Source: Pseudoduganella lutea (GTDB lineage Bacteria > Pseudomonadota > Gammaproteobacteria > Burkholderiales > Burkholderiaceae_D). From it: a stretch of 64,000 nucleotides of DNA. How positions within the stretch are numbered: the first letter of the stretch is position 1; each line of letters starts with the position of its first letter. Location of the stretch: positions 992,001 through 1,056,000 of the forward strand of contig NZ_CP035913.1 of the NCBI RefSeq assembly GCF_004209755.1, given 5' to 3'. Under the pieces are notes generated by a model, which was not told the origin of the DNA, did no database searches, and saw only the letters and a program-made list of their open reading frames with translations. Of this stretch, positions 8,892-16,861 are shown piece by piece. The translations under genes were made by a program, and so were the position numbers.

Positions 8892-8917
8892 AAAAAGGAA
8901 GCCGAAGCTTCCTTTTT
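8892..8917. terminator. rpoD intrinsic terminator
   Basis: An 11-bp stem (8892-8902 with 8907-8917) with loop CGAA. The stem starts with A-run and ends with T-run, so it can terminate transcription from either side. It lies 19 bp after the rpoD stop codon. Confidence 0.8.
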
Positions 8918-8935
8918 CGTGGTCACCGGACCCGA

Positions 8936-11404
8936 TCAGTTCTGCGTCAGGAAGGTCTTGAGCTTGTCCGACCGCGAAGGCTGGCGCAGCTTGCTCATCG
9001 CCTTGGCTTCGATCTGGCGGATACGCTCGCGGGTCACGTCGAACTGCTTGCCCACTTCTTCCAGCGTGTGGTCGTTCGACATCTCCACGCCGTAGCGCAT
9101 GCGCAGCACCTTGGCTTCGCGCGGGGTCAGCGAATCGAGCACTTCCTTGATCACGTTGCGCATCGAGGCGTGCAGCGCGGCATCCAGCGGTGCCAGCGTG
9201 GTGTTGTCCTCGATGAAATCGCCCAGCTGCGAATCGCCGTCCTCGCCCATCGGCGTTTCCATCGAAATCGGCTCCTTGGCGATCTTCATGATCTCGCGCA
9301 CCTTCGATTCCGGCATCTCCATCTTCGCGGCCAGCGTCGCCATGTCCGGCTCGTTGCCGGTTTCCTGCATGATCTGGCGGCTGATACGGTTCATCTTGTT
9401 GATCGTTTCGATCATGTGCACCGGCACGCGGATGGTGCGGGCCATGTCGGCGATCGAACGCGTGATCGCCTGGCGGATCCACCACGTGGCATACGTGGAG
9501 AACTTGTAGCCGCGGCGGTACTCGAACTTGTCGACTGCCTTCAGCAGGCCGATATTGCCCTCCTGGATCAGGTCGAGGAACTGCAGGCCGCGGTTGATGT
9601 ATTTCTTAGCGATCGAGATCACCAGGCGCAGGTTGGCTACCGTCATTTCGCGCTTGGCGTGGCGGGCACGCTTTTCGCCGGCGGCCATCTGCTTGTTGAT
9701 CTTGCGCAGGTCGGCCAGCGGCAGCGCCACGCGTTCCTGCAGGTCGATCATCTTGTTCTGCAGTTCCTTGATCGCCGGCACGTTACGGCCCAGCACCGCG
9801 CTGTACGGATGGCGCGCGTCCACTTCGCCATCGACCCAGTCCAGGTTCGTCTCGTTGCCCGGGAAGACCTTGATGAAGTGGGCGCGCGGCATGCCGCAGC
9901 GGTTCACGCACAGTTCCAGCACGGCGCGCTCGATGCTGCGCACCTGTTCCATCTGGCCGCGCAGCGTGTCGCACAGCTTTTCCACGACCTTCGCCGTGAA
10001 GCGGATGCCCAGCAGCTCGGCCGAAATGGTGGCCTGTGCTTTCTGGTAGACGGCCGAGCCGTACGTGGCCTTGCGCATCTTGTCGAACTGCGACGAGATG
10101 ACGGCGAAGCGCTCCAGTGCGTCGACCCGCAGCTGCACCAGCTGCTCGGTGGAGAAGCCGGCCGCGCCGCCATTGGCGTCGCCGTCGCTCTCTTCTTCCA
10201 GTTCTTCTTCCTCTTCCTCGTCCTCGTCGCTGGACGCGGCAGGGGCCGGGGCACGCACCGGTGCCGGCGCCGAATTCTCGTCCGGATCGACGAAGCCGTC
10301 GACCACGTCATCGACCTTCAGCTCGTCGTTCTCGATCTTCGCGGCCAGTTCGACGATCTCGTTGATCGTCGTCGGGCAGGCGGAGATGGCCTGGATCATG
10401 TCGCGCAGGCCTTCCTCGATGCGCTTGGCGATCTCGATCTCGCCTTCGCGCGTCAGCAGCGCCACGGCGCCCATCTCGCGCATGTACATGCGCACCGGGT
10501 CGGTGGTGCGGCCGAAGTCGGAGTCCACCGTGGACAGCGCGGTCGCGGCGGCAGCTTCCACTTCATCGTCGGAGGTGGCGGACGGCACGTTATCGGACAG
10601 CAGCAGCGCCTCGGCATCCGGCGCGCGTTCGTACACGGCGATGCCCATGTCGTTGAACGTGGCGATGATGCCTTCGATCGCTTCCGGATCGACGATGTTT
10701 TCAGGCAGCTGGTCGTTGATCTCGGCATAAGTAAGGAAACCGCGGTCCTTGCCCATGTTGATCAGGTTCTTGAACTGCTGGCGGCGCTTTTCCAGGTCGT
10801 CGGTGGACATGCCGGCTTCGCCGCCGAACGGGTCCAGGCCCTTGGCCTTGCGCTCGCGCGCCTTCGACGCGGCCTTCAGCTCGGCGCGTTCGACGGCGTT
10901 CAGTGCCGCCACTTCATCGTTCTCGGGGGTGAACTCGCTCGGCTTGCGGCCGCGGCGGCCCGGCACTTTCACGGAAGGCAGCAGGTAGCCGGACGTGTCG
11001 ATCGATGCCAGCGTGGCGGCATCGGTGACCTGGCTGACGGCAGCCGGGGCGGACGGCGACGGTGCCGGCGCTTCCAGCTTGGCCTTGCGCACGCGCACCA
11101 CCGGCGCCTTCGGCGCTTCGTCGGCGCCCGGCACGGCCTTGCGCAGCGTTTTCTTCGGCTCGGCACCAGCCGGCTCGTCGGCAGCAACGGCCTCGACCAC
11201 GGATGCTTCGGCCTGCACCGGTTCGTCCGCCGCCAGCGCCGCGAGGCGGGACGTCTTTTTCTTCACGACGGTCACTTTACCGGCGGCCTCTTGCGCATTG
11301 TCGATCACATAGGATAAGGTGGTCTTCGGCACCGTCAGCGGCGCAGCTTCGGCGCGCGGCTTCTTGGTGGACAGCGTTAGGGTCTTCGGCGTTTTCGTCG
11401 TCAT
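8936..11404 (-). CDS. rpoD: RNA polymerase primary sigma factor RpoD
   Basis: 822 residues, much longer than E. coli sigma-70 (613). The extra length is an Ala/Pro/Lys/Glu-rich N-terminal arm of about 190 residues and an acidic spacer (runs of Asp/Glu near residue 410) in the non-conserved region. Region 1.2 is seen in [11 protein letters not shown]. Regions 2.1-2.4 follow ([40 protein letters not shown]), and region 4.2 holds the helix-turn-helix ([20 protein letters not shown]) near the C-terminus. Start at 11404 (MTTKTPK) with AAGAG upstream. No dnaG lies upstream here. An untranslated block with its own promoter and terminator precedes the gene. Confidence 0.97.
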   Translation of the reverse strand: MTTKTPKTLTLSTKKPRAEAAPLTVPKTTLSYVIDNAQEAAGKVTVVKKKTSRLAALAADEPVQAEASVVEAVAADEPAGAEPKKTLRKAVPGADEAPKAPVVRVRKAKLEAPAPSPSAPAAVSQVTDAATLASIDTSGYLLPSVKVPGRRGRKPSEFTPENDEVAALNAVERAELKAASKARERKAKGLDPFGGEAGMSTDDLEKRRQQFKNLINMGKDRGFLTYAEINDQLPENIVDPEAIEGIIATFNDMGIAVYERAPDAEALLLSDNVPSATSDDEVEAAAATALSTVDSDFGRTTDPVRMYMREMGAVALLTREGEIEIAKRIEEGLRDMIQAISACPTTINEIVELAAKIENDELKVDDVVDGFVDPDENSAPAPVRAPAPAASSDEDEEEEEELEEESDGDANGGAAGFSTEQLVQLRVDALERFAVISSQFDKMRKATYGSAVYQKAQATISAELLGIRFTAKVVEKLCDTLRGQMEQVRSIERAVLELCVNRCGMPRAHFIKVFPGNETNLDWVDGEVDARHPYSAVLGRNVPAIKELQNKMIDLQERVALPLADLRKINKQMAAGEKRARHAKREMTVANLRLVISIAKKYINRGLQFLDLIQEGNIGLLKAVDKFEYRRGYKFSTYATWWIRQAITRSIADMARTIRVPVHMIETINKMNRISRQIMQETGNEPDMATLAAKMEMPESKVREIMKIAKEPISMETPMGEDGDSQLGDFIEDNTTLAPLDAALHASMRNVIKEVLDSLTPREAKVLRMRYGVEMSNDHTLEEVGKQFDVTRERIRQIEAKAMSKLRQPSRSDKLKTFLTQN

Positions 11405-11515
11405 CAAATATCTCTTCAGTGCCTGGCGGGGCACGACGCAGGTGGAAAATTGAACAATCCAGCCCGGCCTTCGCAAAGGCCGTGCCGGTACGTATATGGG
11501 GATCATCCGGAATGA

Positions 11516-11560
11516 AAAAAGCCCGCGCCACACGAACCTTTCGGGTTCGATTCGCGGACC
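11516..11560 (-). terminator. Intrinsic terminator or attenuator upstream of rpoD
   Basis: Read on the minus strand, CGAACC and GGTTCG pair around CGAAA. An outer CCGCG/CGCGG stem closes below them, followed by GC and six T residues. It lies about 110 bp before the rpoD start. It could end an independent small RNA or act as an attenuator in a long rpoD leader. Confidence 0.6.
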
Positions 11561-11757
11561 CCAATCATGGCAATTCCGTGGATTACTCAGTGCAAAATCA
11601 GTGTCAAAGCTCAGTGCGAACAGAAGAGAGGGCTCGGCCTCCGCGCCGCTGCGGCAACTGCACCGCGGGCGCCGGCATGCGGAAAACCCTGTTCAGGGGA
11701 CCGCGGACAACTCCTTACAGACTGAATCCGCACCGCGCTGCTTTTGGTGCGTCGGCC

Positions 11758-11786
11758 ATTATACACGCTTTGACATCGCCTGGCAC
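11758..11786 (-). promoter_or_regulatory. Sigma-70-type promoter reading toward rpoD
   Basis: On the minus strand a perfect TATAAT (11758-11763) is preceded, 17 bp upstream, by GTGCCA (11781-11786), which matches 4 of 6 positions of TTGACA. The predicted start is near 11751. Downstream there is an AAGGAG but no matching long reading frame. Confidence 0.5.
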
Positions 11787-11909
11787 GCGATGGGCCACCG
11801 GAGGATCTTCGGCAGGCCCCGGATCGCCTGTGGTCGCCCCGGCATGATGAAGAAAAATGCAACGCGCGCGCGTGTCGCGCATGGTATGCTGGCGCCTCCT
11901 GATCAATCC

Positions 11910-12500
11910 ATGAAGTCGATGAATACCAGCCTTACCCCCGAGACGTCCGCTGCCGAAACCGCCTCCGCCGATGTTGAGTCCACCAACGTTGAGTCCACCA
12001 ATGTTGTCGACACCAATGCTGCCGCCGCCGAAACTGATCCCGCCGAAGGTGCTCGCGCCGATGCCGTTCCCGCGGGAGCCCCTGCGGCACCTGCCATCAC
12101 GGCACCGAGCGCCCGTGCCCTGCTGAAGCAGCTGGGCCAGCAGTTCGCGCCATTCCGCGATTTCCTGCCGCTGGCAATCGGCATCGACAAGCAGATCCTC
12201 GCACAGTTGCCGGGCATCGACCGCAAGATGATGCGTGCCGCGCTGGGTATCCACACGGGTTCGCAGCGCTACCTGCGCGCAATGGAAAAAGCCACCGTCC
12301 GCTACAACCTCGATGGCTCGACCGGCGCCGAAGTCACGGACGTGCACCGCAAGCACGCGAAGGACACGCTGGCCGAACGCTTCCGCAAGGAAGCGGAGCG
12401 CAAGAAGGCCGAACGCGAAGCGCAGGCGGCCGACGAAGCGGCACGCCGCCGCCAGGAAAAGCTCGAACAGCTGAGCGCGAAGTTCTCCCGCAAGGGCTGA
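11910..12500 (+). CDS. ProQ/FinO-domain RNA chaperone
   Basis: 196 residues. Residues 1-60 are low-complexity (Ala/Thr/Glu/Asp-rich, with VESTN twice in a row). From about 65 to 165 lies a ProQ/FinO domain: FRDFLPLAIGID, RKMMRAALGIHTGSQRYL and a conserved YNLDG. A highly charged Lys/Arg/Glu helix forms the C-terminus. Family members bind structured RNAs and 3' ends of sRNAs and mRNAs. The start is uncertain: ATGs at 11910 and 11919 are in frame and neither has a strong ribosome site. The stop overlaps the next gene start by one base (TGATG), so the two are translationally coupled. Confidence 0.9.
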   Translation: MKSMNTSLTPETSAAETASADVESTNVESTNVVDTNAAAAETDPAEGARADAVPAGAPAAPAITAPSARALLKQLGQQFAPFRDFLPLAIGIDKQILAQLPGIDRKMMRAALGIHTGSQRYLRAMEKATVRYNLDGSTGAEVTDVHRKHAKDTLAERFRKEAERKKAEREAQAADEAARRRQEKLEQLSAKFSRKG

Positions 12501-13159
12501 TGGTCTTCCATACCGAAGCACTGCCGCGCGAACCCGAACTGCCGCCCTACCAGGGCATCGCGCTGGCCGACATCCGTCTCGTGCGCACCGCCGAGGAAGC
12601 GCAGGCCGCCCAGGCCGCGCTGCTGGCGCACGATGCGATCGGCTTCGACACCGAATCCAAACCCACCTTCGTCAAGGGCCAGAGCTCGGACGGACCGCAC
12701 CTGGTGCAGTTCGCCGACGAACGCACGGCCTGGCTGTTCCCGATCGGCCCCGACGTGGCGCCCCTGCTGCCGGCGCTGAAGGCCATCCTCGAATCGACCC
12801 ACACGCTGAAGGTGGGCTTTGGCCTGGCGGACGACGTGAAGCGCTTGCGTGCCAAGCTGGCGATCGAAGCGGCATCCGTGGCCGACCTGTCGAAGGCGCT
12901 GCGCGTGCCCGGCCAGAAGCACGACCTGGGCGCAAAGAGTGCAGTGGCCCAGTACTTCGGCCGCAAGCTGCAAAAATCGAAGAAGATCTCCACCACCAAC
13001 TGGGCCGCGCCGCGGCTGACGGACAAGCAGTTGCTGTACGCGGCCGACGATGCGCAGGTAGCGCTGCGCCTCTACCGCCACTGGCTCGCGCTCGGCAACA
13101 GGCTGTCCGCGACCAAGGCACCGCGCCCGCGGCGGCCGGCGGCCACGCCGGAATCCTGA
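12500..13159 (+). CDS. RNase D-like 3'-5' exonuclease
   Basis: 219 residues with the DEDDy exonuclease fold. The first motif GFDTESKP (48-55) supplies Asp and Glu, the second is in VGFGLADDVKRL, and the third is LYAADDAQVALRLY with the Tyr-x3-Asp spacing of the DEDDy class. HRDC domains are absent, so it is shorter than true RNase D. It likely trims RNA or DNA 3' ends. The ATG overlaps the stop of the ProQ-type gene by one base, which implies the two are made together. The C-terminus is a basic Pro/Arg-rich tail. Confidence 0.88.
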   Translation: MVFHTEALPREPELPPYQGIALADIRLVRTAEEAQAAQAALLAHDAIGFDTESKPTFVKGQSSDGPHLVQFADERTAWLFPIGPDVAPLLPALKAILESTHTLKVGFGLADDVKRLRAKLAIEAASVADLSKALRVPGQKHDLGAKSAVAQYFGRKLQKSKKISTTNWAAPRLTDKQLLYAADDAQVALRLYRHWLALGNRLSATKAPRPRRPAATPES

Positions 13160-13178
13160 AGCGGGCGCCCCGCGCCTG

Positions 13179-14519
13179 TCACATCTCCGTCACCCAGGCC
13201 GTGTAGTCGAACCCATTGCCGATCAGCTTTGCTACCGCTTCGCGGTTTTCGCCGCTTTCCGAGAACGCTGCCAGTACTTCTGCGCGGTCCGCCCCCTGTG
13301 CCAGCACGCCCGTCCAGTAAGCATAGCCGCCCTGCTCCGGCGCACGATGGAGGATGTTTGCGTAAAGCCTGTCGACGAACACGGCGTTGTCCGGCCGCGC
13401 GCCGCCGTACAGCGATGCGAATTCTTCGCTCGCGATGAAGTGCGCCGCCACGTCCCGCAGGCCCAGCCCCTTGTCCATCGCGTCGATCCAGTAGCCGAGC
13501 CCGATCGTATCCGGCTTGCGGTCGAACGCGGCCTGGTACAGCCGGTAGGCCTGCCCGCCCGCGCCGTCGCTATCGAGCGCGACCATCGTGTCGGCGAAGT
13601 CGATGCGTTCGGCGTTCACCACCGTGTCCGTGCCGCCGGGGCCGGACACGGTGTAGCCTTGGGCCGTGCGCGTGATCGCGTGATCCGCACGCGCGCCCGC
13701 ATACAGGACGATGTCGAAACCGGCGCCGCCATCGAGCTTGTCGTGGCCCGCTTCGCCCTCGAGCTTGTCATTGCCGTCTCCCCCTGCCAGCGTATCGTTT
13801 GCCGCCGTGCCGGCGACGTAGCGCCCCGGCGTGCCGAGGCCGAAGTTCCCGCCCAGTCCGTCGCCGCCGTACAGCCACTTCAGCGCCGCCAGGTCGTATT
13901 CGCTGAACACGCTGTAGGCACCGGCATGGGATGTGTAGGACATCAGTGTATGGTCGGTGGAATCCAGATGGTCCGGCAACAGGATGTCGCCGTCGAACGG
14001 GTGCTTCAGGCCCAGGATATGGCCCAGCTCGTGCAGTACCAGCTCATAGGCAAAGCCGCCCGGAAGCGGCACCGCGTTATATTCCTCATAACGCGCGTTA
14101 TCCATGTAGACGACACCGTCGGCCATGTATCCCGTCAAGGTCTCGCCTTCATGCCGGTACCAGCTCTGCCACCAGGCATAGCCGGCGAAATCCTCGCCGA
14201 TGTCGGCGTTCGCAAAATGGATATCGGCGACCGCGGCACTGCCCGTTTCCAGGAATTCGATCCCGGTGACCGAAGCTACGTACTCGACAGCGAGGCGGAT
14301 ACCGTCTTGCTGGATGTCCGATACTTCCGAAAGCTCTCCCGGCACGTACTCATTCTCGGACGGAGGCGTATACCCGGCAAGCGAGAACGAATAATAGATC
14401 GTGTTCGGGGGATTGACGGTCTGGTAATTCCACCGCACGGCATATGGCTCCAGCAGTGCATCGATGTGCGCCTGGCCGGAAAGAGTGGTGGGATTCGAAA
14501 TGTCGCTGACGGTTGGCAT
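13179..14519 (-). CDS. Serralysin-like RTX metalloprotease with DUF4214 domain
   Basis: 446 residues. The zinc site HELGHILGLKHP has H163, E164, H167 and H173, and the Met-turn is at 192-195 (LMSY), as in serralysins (M10). A short RTX block follows (GGDGNDKLEGEAGHDKLDGGAGFD, two to three nonapeptides, about 247-270), then a DUF4214 domain (about 325-435) in place of a normal serralysin C-terminus. There is no N-terminal signal peptide, so type I secretion by a C-terminal signal is expected. No ABC/MFP exporter or inhibitor gene is nearby. The gene diverges from the cytochrome operon across an AT-rich 170-bp gap. Confidence 0.88.
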   Translation of the reverse strand: MPTVSDISNPTTLSGQAHIDALLEPYAVRWNYQTVNPPNTIYYSFSLAGYTPPSENEYVPGELSEVSDIQQDGIRLAVEYVASVTGIEFLETGSAAVADIHFANADIGEDFAGYAWWQSWYRHEGETLTGYMADGVVYMDNARYEEYNAVPLPGGFAYELVLHELGHILGLKHPFDGDILLPDHLDSTDHTLMSYTSHAGAYSVFSEYDLAALKWLYGGDGLGGNFGLGTPGRYVAGTAANDTLAGGDGNDKLEGEAGHDKLDGGAGFDIVLYAGARADHAITRTAQGYTVSGPGGTDTVVNAERIDFADTMVALDSDGAGGQAYRLYQAAFDRKPDTIGLGYWIDAMDKGLGLRDVAAHFIASEEFASLYGGARPDNAVFVDRLYANILHRAPEQGGYAYWTGVLAQGADRAEVLAAFSESGENREAVAKLIGNGFDYTAWVTEM

Positions 14520-14689
14520 TGATTGAAAATATTCTGCTGAAACGTTCGATTATTTTTTATAAATTATTTCCTGTCAATTATTATTAATAACTTGGAGAAT
14601 GTATGTTGCAATGCCGACGAACGTGCTCCTCTGTTCTTCGGCAGTGCGCAAGGGTATGCTCGGGCCGTCGACATCCGTCCGGGACCGGT

Positions 14690-15397
14690 ATGACCCTTTC
14701 GAGATTCCTGCTGCGCATCGCGCTGCTCGCGCCGTCCATCGCATTCTCCGCGCCGACGGCGGCACCTTCGGACACGCTGGCGCGGCGCCTGGCCCCGTGC
14801 CTGGCCTGCCACCAGCCGCAAGGCCGCAATGACGCGTTCTTTCCCCACATCGCCGGCAAGCCGGAAGACTACCTGTACAACCAGTTGCTGAACTTTCGCG
14901 ACGGGCGGCGCCAGTTTCCCATGATGACGTACATGGTCGGCAACCTGCCCGAGCCCTACCTGCGCGAGATCGCGCAGTTCTTCGCCAGCCAGCATCCACC
15001 TCATGTGCCGGCGCCGGTGCCGGCAGCCACCGCGCAGGTGCTGGCGCGGGGCCGCATGCTCGTGCTGCAGGGTGACGCGGCGCGCAGGATCCCCGCCTGC
15101 GTGGCTTGCCACGGGCAGCGCCTGACCGGCGTTGCACCCGCGATTCCCGGCCTCGTCGGGCTGCCGCGCGACTACATCAACGCGCAGTTCGGGGCATGGA
15201 AGAACAGGGCACGGCGCGCCCAGGCGCCCGACTGCATGGCCGACGTGGCGGCCCGCCTGACCGAGGCGGACGTGGCGGCGGTGTCGACCTGGCTGGCGAG
15301 CCAGCCCGTGGACGATGCCGCAAGGCCGGCCACGGCGCCGGCAGCGCCATTGCCGATGCGTTGCGGCGGCGTGCCGGACCATGGAGGCGCGCCATGA
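14690..15397 (+). CDS. Dihaem c-type cytochrome
   Basis: 235 residues with a signal peptide (1-20). It has two CxxCH haem sites, C37-H41 (CLACH) and C137-H141 (CVACH), about 100 residues apart, one in each of two class I cytochrome c folds, as in cytochrome c4-like proteins. The start is a judgement: 14690 begins the signal peptide, but a strong GGAG lies before an in-frame ATG at 14603 that would add 29 residues. The stop overlaps the next start (ATGA). The pair probably passes electrons in the periplasm. Confidence 0.85.
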   Translation: MTLSRFLLRIALLAPSIAFSAPTAAPSDTLARRLAPCLACHQPQGRNDAFFPHIAGKPEDYLYNQLLNFRDGRRQFPMMTYMVGNLPEPYLREIAQFFASQHPPHVPAPVPAATAQVLARGRMLVLQGDAARRIPACVACHGQRLTGVAPAIPGLVGLPRDYINAQFGAWKNRARRAQAPDCMADVAARLTEADVAAVSTWLASQPVDDAARPATAPAAPLPMRCGGVPDHGGAP

Positions 15398-16677
15398 GCC
15401 GCCGACTGCGCTGGATCGCGGGCGCGACAGCCATGGTGCTGGTGGTGGGCGTGGGCCTGCTGTGGCCGCGCCACGATGACGGCCCCCCGGCCAGCGCCGC
15501 CTTTGCCGCGCTGCCCATCGGCGAGAAGGTTGCGCGCGGCGCCTACCTGGCCCGCGCGGCCGACTGCATGGCCTGCCACACGGTGCGCGGCGGCGAGCAG
15601 TACGCGGGCGGGCGCGTGCTGCAAACGCCGTTCGGCGCGATTGTTTCGCCGAACATCACACAGGATGTGACCACCGGCATCGGCGGCTGGACGGCCGACG
15701 ATTTCTGGAACGCGCTGCACAACGGCCGCGCGCGCGATGGCCGGCTGCTGTACCCGGCCTTCCCGTACACGAACTACACGGCGATCACGCGCGACGATGC
15801 CGATGCGCTGTACGCCTACTTCCGCACCATCCCCGCCGTGCGCCGCGCCAGCGCGCCGCACCAGCTGCGCTTCCCGTACGACACGCAGGTGGCGCTGGCG
15901 TTCTGGCGCGCCCTGTACTTCCGCCCCGCCGTCTTCCAGGAACGGCAGGATCGCCCGGCCGAATGGAACCGTGGCGCCTACCTGGTCGAAGGCCCTGGCC
16001 ACTGCAGCGCATGCCACAGCGCGCGCAATGTGCTGGGCGGCAGCGGCGGCGAGCTGTCCGGCGGCCTCGTGCCGGTGCTGGGCTGGTATGCGCCATCGCT
16101 GACCGCCGATGCGGAAGCGGGCCTGGGTACCTGGCCCGTGCGGGAGATCGCGCAGCTGCTGCACACGGGCGTATCGCCGCGCGCCACCGTGTTCGGGCCG
16201 ATGGCCGAGGTGGTGCGCGAGAGCCTGCAGCACCTGTCCGAGGCGGACGTGCACGCCATGGCCGTGTACCTGAAATCCCTGCCGGCATCGGGCAGTCGCG
16301 GCCAGCCCTACGAACGTTCGACGGCCCCGGAGGCGGCAGCGTCCCTGCGGGCTGGCGCGAAGCTGTACGACAAGCACTGCGCCGAATGCCATGGCGCCAC
16401 CGGCGCCGGCGCGCCGCCGCACTATCCCCCGCTGGCGGGCAACCGCGCGCTGACGATGCCCGATGCCACGAACGCGATCCGCATCGTGCTCAATGGCGGC
16501 TTCCCGCCCGGCACGCGCGGCAATCCCCGGCCCTACGGCATGCCGCCGTTCGGCCACGTGCTGGACGATGCCGAAGTGGCGCAGGTAGTGTCGTACCTGC
16601 GCAGCGCCTGGGGCAACAACGCACCGCCGGTCTCCAGCGTGGACGTCAACGCCTACCGCGCCGTGCCACTGGATTGA
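15394..16677 (+). CDS. Trihaem cytochrome c, alcohol dehydrogenase cytochrome subunit-like
   Basis: 427 residues with one N-terminal membrane/signal segment (about 7-23). It has three CxxCH sites: C58-H62, C204-H208 and C329-H333. Three haem c domains in about 430 residues match the cytochrome subunit of membrane-bound alcohol, aldehyde or gluconate dehydrogenases, which hands electrons to ubiquinone. The expected catalytic subunit (PQQ- or flavin-dependent) is not next to it. It overlaps the dihaem cytochrome gene by 4 nt and is followed within 8 bp by a 64-bp palindrome. Confidence 0.87.
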   Translation: MSRRLRWIAGATAMVLVVGVGLLWPRHDDGPPASAAFAALPIGEKVARGAYLARAADCMACHTVRGGEQYAGGRVLQTPFGAIVSPNITQDVTTGIGGWTADDFWNALHNGRARDGRLLYPAFPYTNYTAITRDDADALYAYFRTIPAVRRASAPHQLRFPYDTQVALAFWRALYFRPAVFQERQDRPAEWNRGAYLVEGPGHCSACHSARNVLGGSGGELSGGLVPVLGWYAPSLTADAEAGLGTWPVREIAQLLHTGVSPRATVFGPMAEVVRESLQHLSEADVHAMAVYLKSLPASGSRGQPYERSTAPEAAASLRAGAKLYDKHCAECHGATGAGAPPHYPPLAGNRALTMPDATNAIRIVLNGGFPPGTRGNPRPYGMPPFGHVLDDAEVAQVVSYLRSAWGNNAPPVSSVDVNAYRAVPLD

Positions 16678-16685
16678 CCGCCAGA

Positions 16686-16749
16686 AAAACTGGGGACGTA
16701 CCCCTGTTTAGAGGAAATTTCCTCTAAACAGGGGTACGTCCCCAGTTTT
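16686..16749. repeat. 64-bp perfect palindrome (REP-like)
   Basis: Positions 16686-16717 and 16718-16749 are exact reverse complements with no loop, centred on AAATTT. The arms contain AAAACTGGGGACGTACCCCTG and a GTTTAGAGGAAA inner part. It lies 8 bp after the trihaem cytochrome stop and has a T-run at each end, so it could also terminate transcription both ways. Its size and perfection suggest a dispersed palindromic repeat rather than a gene-specific terminator. Confidence 0.9.
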
Positions 16750-16861
16750 GCACTTCTGCATTCTGTTCCGCTGCTTGAGCAGTTCATCGCACAGCAGGAG
16801 ACGGGCGCGCCGGGGTTGCGTAGGATCCAAGCCATCGACAAGGCATTCCCGGAGAACAATC

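Larger units (their letters stand above)
11405..11909. other. 505-bp untranslated region between rpoD and proQ-like gene
   Basis: No convincing coding frame is present. On the minus strand there is a promoter-like pair (11758-11786), a candidate transcript of about 235 nt, three direct CACTGA repeats (about 11588-11623) and a terminator (11516-11560) ahead of rpoD. On the plus strand, TATGCT near 11884 may be the -10 box for the ProQ-type gene. A T-arm-like string near 11544-11556 does not form a tRNA. Confidence 0.5.

Noticed and set aside
8876..11317. Very long open frame on the plus strand, opposite rpoD
   Set aside because: It is the antisense of rpoD; the product is His/Arg/Asp-rich with no domain pattern, as expected for a shadow frame in high-GC coding DNA.
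11540..11562. GGGTTCGATTCG resembling a tRNA T-arm
   Set aside because: The flanking five bases do not pair as a T-stem, and no anticodon or D-arm can be folded upstream on either strand. It is part of a terminator hairpin.
14599..14832. 77-codon frame starting just after GGAGA before the cytochrome genes
   Set aside because: It overlaps the signal peptide region of the dihaem cytochrome in another frame and has no protein-like pattern. The GGAG may instead serve an extended cytochrome start.
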